From Oscillospiraceae bacterium (GTDB lineage: Bacteria; Bacillota; Clostridia; Oscillospirales; Ruminococcaceae): a DNA stretch of 64,000 bases. The stretch lies in the NCBI GenBank assembly GCA_015067185.1, contig SVMZ01000010.1, forward strand, positions 1 through 64,000, given 5' to 3'. The notes under the pieces were generated by a model, which saw nothing but the letters and a program-made list of their open reading frames with translations, ran no database searches and was not told the DNA's origin. This document shows positions 52,162 to 60,024 of this stretch, piece after piece. Numbering within the stretch: position 1 is the stretch's first letter; every line of letters begins with the position of its first letter. The position numbers were made by a program, and so were the translations under genes.

Positions 52162-53787
52162 ATGATATATATCAGTGCAAGCGGAATATATGGAAGATGT
52201 TCCAACTGTAAATCAGAATTTCCTACGCTTAGTTCCATGTTGGAACATATGGATCGGTTAGGGATTTCTGCATCCGTAGCTTCTAATTTGGAAGCAAGAG
52301 ATCTCCATGAACTTGAGCCCAATAAAAAATTATTGGAAGATATCGAAAATACTCCTGAAGCTCGCGACAGGATTATACCGGCAATCACCGTATCACCCAG
52401 AAATGCCTATGAACCCGAGACATTAGCTTGGATCAAGGAGCAGTTGGCATCCGGGCGAGTAGGTATCCTTGCAATTCATCCGTTTACTTGTTTGTTTTCT
52501 CTCAATCAGTTAGACAGACTGTTTGGCGAATTGGCAGAGTATTCACCGGTTGTTGTTGTATCGGACAATGATTTGAGGACAAGCCAGGCTTACCGTGAGT
52601 TGGGTTTGGTTGCCGAGCGTTTCCCTAACATGAAGTTTATTGTCAATGATTGTATGTGGAAAGGCTTTGGGAATCTCTGTGATATCGCATGGAAACATGA
52701 AAACATCTATCTTGGCAATGCGCAGCTTCATGTAATTAAAACATTGGAAACCATACGGGATTATATTGGACATAACAGAGCGTTGTTTAGTTTTGGTCAT
52801 AAATCAATTGGTGGCGCACCTATGGCAGCCATTGTATATTCTTCTTTGGAAGAAAGCGAAAAGGAAGCAGCTGCAGGAAAGACACTGCTTTCACTCTTGC
52901 CAAACAGAGGAGAAGCTGAGCGTATTTGGTCAGCAGCCCGTGAAATGGAGCCTCTGGTTAAAAATAATCTTTGGAAAGAATTTATAAAAGGAAACGGTCT
53001 GCAGAATGTTGATATCGTGGATGTACACGGGCATCTTGGAACGCAGGGTGAAGGATGGTATATCCCTGAGATCAATCCCCAGAATCAATTTAGAGATCTG
53101 AAAGAAGATATGGATCACTGCGGAGTAAAGGGAATTATTCTTTCTGAACTGAGTGCCTTTATGTGTGATGTCTATGCTAGAAATATGGCAATGGCAGAAA
53201 AGTTTATCGGACAGGAAGAACAATTTATGGGCTATTTTGTTTGCCAGCCCTTCTATCCGGAAGATTATACCGAAGAGAAATTGGAAGCAGCTTTTGCCAC
53301 TGGAAAATTTGTAGGAATAAAACTGCACCCCGATTGCTGGCAGGTTGCTGTAACCGAAGAAGATTATGCTCCTGCACTGAATTTTGCCGATAAATATAAG
53401 CTGCCCGTGCTGATTCACAGCTGGGATGGTATGTATGATAGTGCGGCACAGGTTGGGGAAGTAGCGGCTCGCTATCCCAATGCCGTATTCCTAATCGGAC
53501 ATTCCGGCGGTGGAGATTTGGGACGCAGGCAGTCTGTTGAAGCAGCAAAGAAGCTTGATAATGTGTATTTGGAATTCAGCGGCAGTTTTATGGCCAAAAC
53601 CTGTTGGGAGGATACCTTCTCCAAGGTGGGAGCCGACAGAATTATGTTTGGTACAGATACCTGCGGACACAATATCGCGTGGGAATTGGGAAGACTGCTC
53701 TCCTGTGACATAGATGATGAAAGCCTGAAAAAGATTCTTGCCAAGAATATTAGAAAAGTTCTCAGCGAAATAAAAATTAATAAATAA
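52162..53787 (+). CDS. Double amidohydrolase-fold protein, N-terminal half degenerate
   Basis: 541-aa cytosolic protein made of two amidohydrolase-2-type TIM barrels. The C-terminal half keeps metal and catalytic residues: DVHGHLG (His289, His291), IKLHPDCW (His389), LIHSWDG (His419), LIGHSGGG (His447) and MFGTDT (Asp499). The N-terminal half follows the same order but without ligands: ISASGIYG, LAIHPFTC (His106 kept), VVVSDND, IVNDCMW and LFSFGHK. So one half is probably an active hydrolase or decarboxylase-like enzyme and the other structural or regulatory. I start it at ATG 52162; the open frame extends upstream to 52030 but that part looks non-coding. The ribosome binding site is weak. 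Confidence 0.82.
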   Translation: MIYISASGIYGRCSNCKSEFPTLSSMLEHMDRLGISASVASNLEARDLHELEPNKKLLEDIENTPEARDRIIPAITVSPRNAYEPETLAWIKEQLASGRVGILAIHPFTCLFSLNQLDRLFGELAEYSPVVVVSDNDLRTSQAYRELGLVAERFPNMKFIVNDCMWKGFGNLCDIAWKHENIYLGNAQLHVIKTLETIRDYIGHNRALFSFGHKSIGGAPMAAIVYSSLEESEKEAAAGKTLLSLLPNRGEAERIWSAAREMEPLVKNNLWKEFIKGNGLQNVDIVDVHGHLGTQGEGWYIPEINPQNQFRDLKEDMDHCGVKGIILSELSAFMCDVYARNMAMAEKFIGQEEQFMGYFVCQPFYPEDYTEEKLEAAFATGKFVGIKLHPDCWQVAVTEEDYAPALNFADKYKLPVLIHSWDGMYDSAAQVGEVAARYPNAVFLIGHSGGGDLGRRQSVEAAKKLDNVYLEFSGSFMAKTCWEDTFSKVGADRIMFGTDTCGHNIAWELGRLLSCDIDDESLKKILAKNIRKVLSEIKINK

Positions 53788-53798
53788 GAAACTTGCTA

Positions 53799-53849
53799 AA
53801 AAGCTGACAGACTGCCGGATGAACTATTCACGGTAGTCTGTCAGCTTTT
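53799..53849 (+). terminator. Terminator after the amidohydrolase gene
   Basis: 19-base arms starting AAAAGCTGACAGACT (one G-T pair), 13-nt loop, then ATTTATTTTG. Confidence 0.85.
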
Positions 53850-53904
53850 ATTTATTTTGATGGAAGCTGACTTTGAGAAATACAGTGGGAGAGACCGGAG
53901 AGGA

Positions 53905-54816
53905 TCACTCCTTGAGGGAGCCAAGCAGGGCGCCCTGAATGAAGTATTTCTGTACAAAGGGGTAAATCATAATGACAGGAAGAGAAGCAACCATAATAAC
54001 CGTATATTTGAGCTGACCGCCAATAGCAGCGATCATCATTTTGTTGCGGAGAAGTTCCGGGTCTGTTGCAATATCCACCCCTAAGGCACCACTCATATTT
54101 CCCCATATCAAACTTTTTACCAGGAACATCTGAAGCGGATGCCACTCGGGATATTTGGGCAGATAAATCATGAAGTTAAACCAACTGTTCCATACACCAA
54201 GTGCAGTATACAGAGCAAGAACCGCAATGATGGGTTTAACCAGAGGAAAGATAATGGTGAAAAGGATCTGAAAATCGTTGGCACCGTCAATTCTGGCAGC
54301 CTCACGCAGTGCGGGAGGAAGAGTGGTGATATAGGTACGGGCAAGGATAATATTCCAGATGGAGACAATGGAGGGGAGAATGATGGCCCAAAGGGTGTTG
54401 AACATTCCCAGACGGTTTATGATAACAAAGGAGGGAATCATACCTGCACTGAAAAACATGGGGATCATGATGAAAATAACAATTCCGCGGCGGAATACCA
54501 TGCCTTTTTTCGAGAGTGCATATCCGGCCATAATAGCGTTGGTGACGGAGAGCAGTGTGATGAGCACAGTAAAGAAGACAGAATTGAAGAAAGAGCGTAA
54601 AATCGAGGGGCTGGAAAATACTTTTTCATAAGATTTAAAGGAAAGACCTTTAGGGAACAGCCAAACAGAGTTAGCGGCTACTTCGATCGGATCGCTGATT
54701 GAGTTGCTGGCAATATAAATGAAGGGATATAAGGTTACCAGAGCGACAATGCCAATGAAAGTATATATGACGACGTCAACAATAGGGGAACCTTGGCGGA
54801 TTGTTTTTCTTTTCAT
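53905..54816 (-). CDS. ABC transporter permease, YtcP/MalG type (importer 2)
   Basis: 303-aa permease with six helices. EAA loop EAARIDGANDFQILFTIIFP; C-terminus QKYFIQGALLGSLKE. It is clearly the counterpart of the importer 1 permease at 35763 (shared IYxxIGIVALVTLYPF, MPMFFSAGMIP-type phrases). I start it at ATG 54816 behind AAGGAAGGAA; a longer reading overlaps the upstream permease. It follows that permease by 40 nt in one operon. The nearest binding-protein genes are on the opposite strand (50297) or far away (41062). Confidence 0.92.
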   Translation of the reverse strand: MKRKTIRQGSPIVDVVIYTFIGIVALVTLYPFIYIASNSISDPIEVAANSVWLFPKGLSFKSYEKVFSSPSILRSFFNSVFFTVLITLLSVTNAIMAGYALSKKGMVFRRGIVIFIMIPMFFSAGMIPSFVIINRLGMFNTLWAIILPSIVSIWNIILARTYITTLPPALREAARIDGANDFQILFTIIFPLVKPIIAVLALYTALGVWNSWFNFMIYLPKYPEWHPLQMFLVKSLIWGNMSGALGVDIATDPELLRNKMMIAAIGGQLKYTVIMVASLPVIMIYPFVQKYFIQGALLGSLKE

Positions 54817-54856
54817 TTTAAAAGTTCCTTCCTTATCAGAATCATACGGATTTTTA

Positions 54857-55792
54857 TTACCACAGACTATAATCGGTAAGTTTTTTGGCAAGAGTGTTGG
54901 CACCGAAGACCAAAATGAAGTTGATAATGTTAATAAACAATCCTACGGCAGTGGTGTAACTATATTGGAGATTGACAAGACCGGTTCGATAGACATAAGT
55001 ACCGATAACATCTGCCCGGTCCATAACAGAGGGATTGTACATCAGTAGTACTTTTTCAGTATAGGAACCAAGTACACCTCCGATTTCAAGCACCAGCAGG
55101 ATGACAATAGTAGGAAGGATGGTGGGAATTGTGATGTGCCACATTTTGTGGAAGCGGTTGGCTCCGTCTACGGTGGCAGCTTCATAAAGGGAGGGGTCTG
55201 TAGAAGCAATAGCAGCCAGATAGATGATGGAACTGTAGCCAAAATTTTGCCAGATACCGGATCCGACGTAAAGAACATCAAACCAGGCAGGAGACTGCAT
55301 AAAAGGAATGGATTCCATGCCGAGAGCTGTAATCAGGCGATTAAAAACACCAGTAGATGCAGTCAATGTCATTAGCATGGAGACAACAATTGCAGTCGAA
55401 ATAAAGTAAGGGAGATAAACGAAAGTCTGAGTGATCTTTTTGTACCAAGAGATTTTTATCTCATTAAGAAGGAGGGCAAAAACAATGGGAACCCAGAAAC
55501 CGCAAAGGATAGATTCTAAACTCAGACGGATAGTGTTTCCGAATACACGTCCGAAAAAGATGGATTTGGTGAAGGCAATAAAATGCTTAAGACCGACCCA
55601 TTCCACTTCGGGAGAAAATACCTGAATAGCACCAACCTTATAATTTTGAAAAGCGATAACGAGTCCGTAGAAGGGAAGATAACAGAAAAGAATAAGCAGA
55701 ATAATGGTAGGAAGCAGCATAATTAAAAGATGCTTATCTTCACAAATACGCGACCATAAAGAACGCTTGTGTTGGGTTGAAGAATGTTTCAT
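54857..55792 (-). CDS. ABC transporter permease, LplB type (importer 2)
   Basis: 311-aa CUT1 permease. Helix 1 LLIMLLPTIILLILFCYLPF, FYGLVIAFQNYK after it, EAA loop EAATVDGANRFHKMWHITIP, and C-terminus ANTLAKKLTDYSLW, closely like the importer 1 LplB protein. Start ATG 55792 behind AAGGAGGAATACC. It has a perfect-consensus promoter 140 nt upstream and a regulatory element 50 nt before that. No ATP-binding subunit is encoded near either importer, so a shared MsmX/MsmK-like ATPase from elsewhere is expected. Confidence 0.92.
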   Translation of the reverse strand: MKHSSTQHKRSLWSRICEDKHLLIMLLPTIILLILFCYLPFYGLVIAFQNYKVGAIQVFSPEVEWVGLKHFIAFTKSIFFGRVFGNTIRLSLESILCGFWVPIVFALLLNEIKISWYKKITQTFVYLPYFISTAIVVSMLMTLTASTGVFNRLITALGMESIPFMQSPAWFDVLYVGSGIWQNFGYSSIIYLAAIASTDPSLYEAATVDGANRFHKMWHITIPTILPTIVILLVLEIGGVLGSYTEKVLLMYNPSVMDRADVIGTYVYRTGLVNLQYSYTTAVGLFINIINFILVFGANTLAKKLTDYSLW

Positions 55793-55862
55793 GGTATTCC
55801 TCCTTGAATGTGACCGTGTGGTTATGATGTTTTCTAGCGTAAATTCGATAATAAATAAAAAT

Positions 55863-55880
55863 GAGAATTGTGCAAAAAAG
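55863..55880. promoter_or_regulatory. GAGAATTGTGCA element in the importer 2 leader
   Basis: GAGAATTGTGCAAAAAAG lies downstream of the expected transcription start (near 55928), within the untranslated leader. It could be a second, roadblock-type operator. Confidence 0.45.
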
Positions 55881-55934
55881 AAACGAAAAGTAAAAATGCT
55901 GATTTGAGGATAAGGAAAAAAATTCACTGCTTTT

Positions 55935-55963
55935 ATTATATATTCTTCAAAATATCCTGTCAA
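55935..55963 (-). promoter_or_regulatory. Perfect-consensus promoter of importer 2
   Basis: On the minus strand TTGACA, a 17-nt spacer, then TATAAT, with no mismatch to the sigma-70/SigA consensus. Confidence 0.85.
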
Positions 55964-56013
55964 TAAAGGAATAAACCGTGGATGAAAGTCACAAAACCTT
56001 TGTGAAAGAACAT

Positions 56014-56053
56014 GAGAATAGTGCAAAAAATTTGGCGATATGAAGATGAGAAT
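56014..56053. promoter_or_regulatory. Putative AraC-type operator upstream of importer 2
   Basis: GAGAATAGTGCAAAAAAT (56014-56031), then AAGATGAGAAT (56043-56053). The first half starts exactly 50 nt beyond the -35 box, as in the block at 45618-45656. Confidence 0.6.
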
Positions 56054-56060
56054 AAGAAAA

Positions 56061-56097
56061 AATACCGGTCAAAACCACTTTGGTTTTGACCGGTATT
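56061..56097 (-). terminator. Terminator of the ABC exporter operon
   Basis: Perfect 17-bp arms AATACCGGTCAAAACCA and its complement with a 3-nt loop. The minus side continues TTTTCTTATTCTC. Confidence 0.9.
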
Positions 56098-56137
56098 AAG
56101 AGAACAATAAAAGGTTAAGAAGTGTACATCCCGAAAC

Positions 56138-57904
56138 TCAGTGGCTTCTTGCAGTGTAAAGAGCATAATATGCGCCCTTCTTAGCCATAAGTTCCTGGTG
56201 AGTACCGGCTTCCACAATGTTCTGGTTGTCGATATACATAATCTTATCACAGCCGCGAATGGTGGAGAGACGGTGCGCGATAATAAAGGAGGTACGTCCT
56301 TCCAAAAGCTTGGCAATGCCTTCCTGAACATAAACCTCGGTTTTGGTGTCGATGGAAGAGGTTGCCTCGTCCAGAACCAGTATCTTCGGGTTGGAGATCA
56401 ATGTTCTGGCAAAGGAGAGAAGCTGTTTCTGCCCCTGAGAGAGACGGCTGCCGCGCTCATTAAGTTCGGTTTGATAACCATCCTTCATTTCCTTGACAAA
56501 TTCGCTGACATGAACCGCATCGCTGGCGGCAATAATCTCTTCTTCTGTAGCATCCTGTTTGCCGTAGCGGATATTATAATCTACGGTACCGGAGAAGATG
56601 AAGCTATCCTGCAGCATGATACCCATCTGGGAACGCAGTGAGTGTAGTGTAACCTTGGAAATGTCGTAGCCGTCAACAAGGATTTGTCCGGAATTCAGAT
56701 CGTAGAAACGGGACAACAGATTGACAATAGTGGATTTTCCGGCGCCGGTGGGACCAACCAGAGCAACACTTTCGCCGGCTTTTACCTTGAAGCTGACATC
56801 GTTGAGAATGATCTTGGATTCATCATAGCTGAATACCACGTTGCGGAATTCAACATCGCCCTTGATTTCGGGAAGTTCAACCGCATCGGGAGCATCAGCA
56901 ATTCGGACGGGTTCATCCAGTGTCTCGAAGATACGCTCAAGATAGGCAATGGTGTTGATAAAGTTATTATAGATATTTGCAAGGCTGGAGATCGGCTGCC
57001 AGAAACGTTGAGCATAGCTGGTCATACCCATGATAGTACCGAAAGTGACGGCGGGTGTAAGCCAGAGGATACCGCCGATATAAATCATGGAGGTAACAAT
57101 ACGGGAGATCATGGGAACGCTGACACCGAGAATATTTCCGGTGTAGACAGCACGCATCCATGCTTTACGGACGTTGTTGCACTGGGTTGCAAAAATCTGA
57201 TAGTTCTTTTCCTGACGGGTGAAGATCTGGGTGATCTTAACGCCGTTGATGCTCTCGTGCAGGTAAGCGTTCATGTTGGAGTTCTTGTTGGAGATATCCT
57301 GCCATGCTCTTCTCTGTTGAGGTTTAATGACAAAGATAATGACAGTGAGAACAGGAAGACCGGCAACAACAAACCAGGCAAGACGGGCATCGAGAATAAA
57401 CATAAAGATGCCGATAAAGAAAAGATTAAGAATTTCCATGACGAAGGTGATGATACCGTTGGAAAGCATATCCGATACGTTGTTGATATACTGAACGACG
57501 CGGACGAGAATCTTTCCGTGAGGTCTGTCGTCATAGTAAGAGAAGGGAAGCTTCTGCAGATGATCATACAGATCCTGACGCATATCAAAGATGATTCCCT
57601 GACCAACTTTGGTCATGATACGGGAGCGAAGAGTAACAAGGAAAATCATGGTGAGAATTGAGGCAATATAAACCAGAGAAAGTACCACAACCTCGGTCAT
57701 GTTCTTGTTGATGACACTAACGTCAAGAACATGTTCGGTGATCATAGGGCCAATCAGGGAGACAACGCTTGCGAAAATGCTGAGAACAAGGGAAAGCAGC
57801 ATTTTCCACTTATAACTGCGGACATACTTCATGGCCTTTTTGAAGTGTTTAAAACTAAATTCGCTTTCCAGCTTTTCATCGATATCAAATTTATTTCTGG
57901 CCAT
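56138..57904 (-). CDS. ABC exporter half-transporter B (catalytic site intact)
   Basis: 588-aa fused membrane/ATPase protein. Six helices lie in residues 30-300; the nucleotide-binding domain starts near 350. Walker A is GPTGAGKS at 384-391, the signature is LSQGQKQ, and Walker B is ILVLDEATSSID with the catalytic Glu present, then IAHRLSTIRGCD. I start it at ATG 57904 behind GAGAGGAGG; it overlaps the end of the preceding gene by 14 nt. With its partner it should form a heterodimeric exporter of drugs, lipids or peptides (BmrCD, LmrCD and TM287/288 type). Confidence 0.93.
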   Translation of the reverse strand: MARNKFDIDEKLESEFSFKHFKKAMKYVRSYKWKMLLSLVLSIFASVVSLIGPMITEHVLDVSVINKNMTEVVVLSLVYIASILTMIFLVTLRSRIMTKVGQGIIFDMRQDLYDHLQKLPFSYYDDRPHGKILVRVVQYINNVSDMLSNGIITFVMEILNLFFIGIFMFILDARLAWFVVAGLPVLTVIIFVIKPQQRRAWQDISNKNSNMNAYLHESINGVKITQIFTRQEKNYQIFATQCNNVRKAWMRAVYTGNILGVSVPMISRIVTSMIYIGGILWLTPAVTFGTIMGMTSYAQRFWQPISSLANIYNNFINTIAYLERIFETLDEPVRIADAPDAVELPEIKGDVEFRNVVFSYDESKIILNDVSFKVKAGESVALVGPTGAGKSTIVNLLSRFYDLNSGQILVDGYDISKVTLHSLRSQMGIMLQDSFIFSGTVDYNIRYGKQDATEEEIIAASDAVHVSEFVKEMKDGYQTELNERGSRLSQGQKQLLSFARTLISNPKILVLDEATSSIDTKTEVYVQEGIAKLLEGRTSFIIAHRLSTIRGCDKIMYIDNQNIVEAGTHQELMAKKGAYYALYTARSH

Positions 57905-59672
57905 AATCTGCCTCCTCTCCGTCTTCGTCAGATCCGTTTTGGATGCAGTTGATCTCGTAATAATATCCCTTGTTGGCAAGCAGCTCACTGTGCGTACCGA
58001 TCTCCTCTACATGTTTGTTGCGGAGAACGATGATCTTGTCTGCATTTTTAACAGAGGATATTCTCTGGGCAATAATAATCTTGGTGCAGGGGAAGTCCAA
58101 AGAGTTGAGACCTCTCTGGATGAGCTCTTCCGTTTCCATATCGACGGCCGAGGTGGTATCGTCAAGAACGAGAATACGGGGTTTGATAGCAAGGGCACGG
58201 GCAAGAGCAATTCTCTGGCGCTGACCGCCGGAAAGACCGACGCCGCGTTCACCGATGATAGTATCGTAACCGTTGGGAAGGCGTCCAATAAAGTCGACCT
58301 GAGCCGTTTCGGAACTCTTTTTAACCTGCTCCATAGAGATGAAATCACCGCCGTAAGCAATGTTTCCCTCTACGGTGTCGGAGAAGAGGAAGATATCCTG
58401 TGTGGCAACACCAAATTTGGAGCGCAGACTCTGAAGGTTCCAGCGTTTTACGTTGATGCCGTCCATGGTGATGCGGCCTTCTTTAACGTCATAAAAGCGC
58501 TCAAGAAGATTGATAAGAGTGGTCTTACCGGAGCCGGTTTCACCCATGATGGCCACGGTCTGACCGGGCTCAATATCGAAGGTAACGTTTTCAAGAACGG
58601 TTTCACCCTTGAAACGGAAGGTGACATCTTCAAAGCGAATGTGACCTTCAAAGTCCTTATCCAGAATCAGACCATCATCTTTGTTCTGGATGGTGGGGCA
58701 TTGGTAATAAACTTCCATAATTTTATCTGTAGAGGCAAAGAAACGCTGGAAGTCGTTGAGGAGAACGCCGAGGGTTCTGAGAGGATCGGAGATGGTCCAG
58801 GTCAGCATAGAAAAGGCGGAAAGTTCACCGGCTGTCATCCAGCCTTTGATCAGGAAAATACCACCGGCAAAAAGAATGGCAATGCTCATATATTGAGCAA
58901 AAAACTCTATGTAAGGATAAAACTTAAGCCACACAAGGTTGGTTTCAAGGTTTATATCATAGAAAGCCTTGTTTTTGGCGCGGAACTGGTCGTTTTCAAA
59001 CTTCTCACTTGCAAATGCCTTAATAACACGGTTGCCTTCAATGTTTTCCTGAGCACAGGTGTTCAAATCAGAGAGAGAGTTTCTGACCTGAACATAGCAG
59101 GGACGGATTTTTTTGAAGTAGGTGCTGGAGAGAAGGAAGATGATAGGAGTAACGATAACAAGGCAAACTGCAAAACGGGGATTGATGACAAATGCCGCAA
59201 TAGAGCCGGATAAGAACAGGACAACGCAAACGAGAAGCTGTCTGAAAATATAGGCTATGGCGTGTCTTACCATATCGAGGTCACCGGTAAGACGGGTCAT
59301 CAGATCTCCTGTGCGGTAGAGATCAAAAAAGCTCATCTCTTGGTTCTGCATATTTTGGTAAAGGCGTTTGCGCATATTGTAAATAAAGCCCTGGCCAGCA
59401 GTGTCCGAGAGAACGATTCCGAAATAGTTTGCTACCTGCATTGCAAAGGTAACTCCAATCATGGAGAGGGCAACGGGAACAAGATAATCCATGTTCCTTA
59501 CAGTTTCTCCTGCCTCGTTTACAGTTCCGACAATAACATTGTCTACGATCAGGCTGGAAAGATGAGGGTTAATGATCGACATGAGTGCATAAACCAGAGA
59601 GAGGGCAATTCCCGTGATAAACTGTGCACGCATGCCCTTCAGGTTTTTCCAAACCCATTTGATTTGTAACAT
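57891..59672 (-). CDS. ABC exporter half-transporter A (degenerate catalytic site)
   Basis: 593-aa fused exporter subunit. Six helices lie in residues 15-300, Walker A is GETGSGKT at 377-384, the signature is GLSGGQRQRIALARAL, and Walker B is ILVLDDTTSAVD. The catalytic Glu after Walker B is replaced by Asp, the mark of the degenerate subunit in heterodimeric exporters. An extracellular loop (VGTVNEAGETVRN) sits between helices 1 and 2. Start ATG 59672 behind GCAGGTGA. Translationally coupled to the second subunit. Confidence 0.93.
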   Translation of the reverse strand: MLQIKWVWKNLKGMRAQFITGIALSLVYALMSIINPHLSSLIVDNVIVGTVNEAGETVRNMDYLVPVALSMIGVTFAMQVANYFGIVLSDTAGQGFIYNMRKRLYQNMQNQEMSFFDLYRTGDLMTRLTGDLDMVRHAIAYIFRQLLVCVVLFLSGSIAAFVINPRFAVCLVIVTPIIFLLSSTYFKKIRPCYVQVRNSLSDLNTCAQENIEGNRVIKAFASEKFENDQFRAKNKAFYDINLETNLVWLKFYPYIEFFAQYMSIAILFAGGIFLIKGWMTAGELSAFSMLTWTISDPLRTLGVLLNDFQRFFASTDKIMEVYYQCPTIQNKDDGLILDKDFEGHIRFEDVTFRFKGETVLENVTFDIEPGQTVAIMGETGSGKTTLINLLERFYDVKEGRITMDGINVKRWNLQSLRSKFGVATQDIFLFSDTVEGNIAYGGDFISMEQVKKSSETAQVDFIGRLPNGYDTIIGERGVGLSGGQRQRIALARALAIKPRILVLDDTTSAVDMETEELIQRGLNSLDFPCTKIIIAQRISSVKNADKIIVLRNKHVEEIGTHSELLANKGYYYEINCIQNGSDEDGEEADYGQK

Positions 59673-59764
59673 AGCATCACCTGCTTATCTGCTGTTGAAT
59701 GTGTGTGTTCTTTCTTGTCTTTGTAAGTACGATGGTTTGCGGGTACTGTTTGCCGCCGTACAAA

Positions 59765-59787
59765 TTACATTTTGCGTCACCCTCCTT
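59765..59787 (-). other. Start-stop element (ATG TAA) in the exporter leader
   Basis: On the minus strand AAGGAGG (59787-59781), a 10-nt spacer, then ATG TAA (59770-59765), about 95 nt before the exporter start. A ribosome could initiate and terminate at once. This may be regulatory or chance. Confidence 0.3.
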
Positions 59788-59970
59788 CAATTTTAAGTGT
59801 TTAAGAAAGAATACCATGATATTTTGGTTTTGTATATATGTATTTTTCACATACATTGATTGAAATATTGCTGTTTTTTAGTGAAAAGTCAGTGGCTTTT
59901 GTGAGCGAAAAGCTATGCAAAGTGAATAGAAAAAAGCATGGTTTGTGGATAGGTTTGCCACTGAAAAGGC

Positions 59971-60010
59971 AAAGACAGAAAATGGAAGGCAATTCCGAGT
60001 TTCTGTCTTT
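59971..60010 (-). terminator. Terminator after dnaB
   Basis: 11-bp arms AAAGACAGAAA / TTTCTGTCTTT around an 18-nt loop, 14 nt past the dnaB stop. The minus side continues GCCTTTTC. Confidence 0.65.
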
Positions 60011-60024
60011 GTATAAAATATAAT

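Larger units (their letters stand above)
55793..56137. other. Regulatory intergenic region before importer 2
   Basis: 345 bp with the importer 2 promoter (55935-55963), two GAGAATWGTGCA elements (55863 and 56014) and the terminator of the downstream-lying ABC exporter operon (56061-56097). No gene visible. Confidence 0.7.
59673..60024. other. Intergenic region upstream of the ABC exporter
   Basis: 352 bp containing the dnaB terminator (59971-60010) and the exporter leader. The leader has a strong ribosome binding site followed by an ATG-TAA pair (59765-59787). Otherwise AT-rich with no credible gene. Confidence 0.5.
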
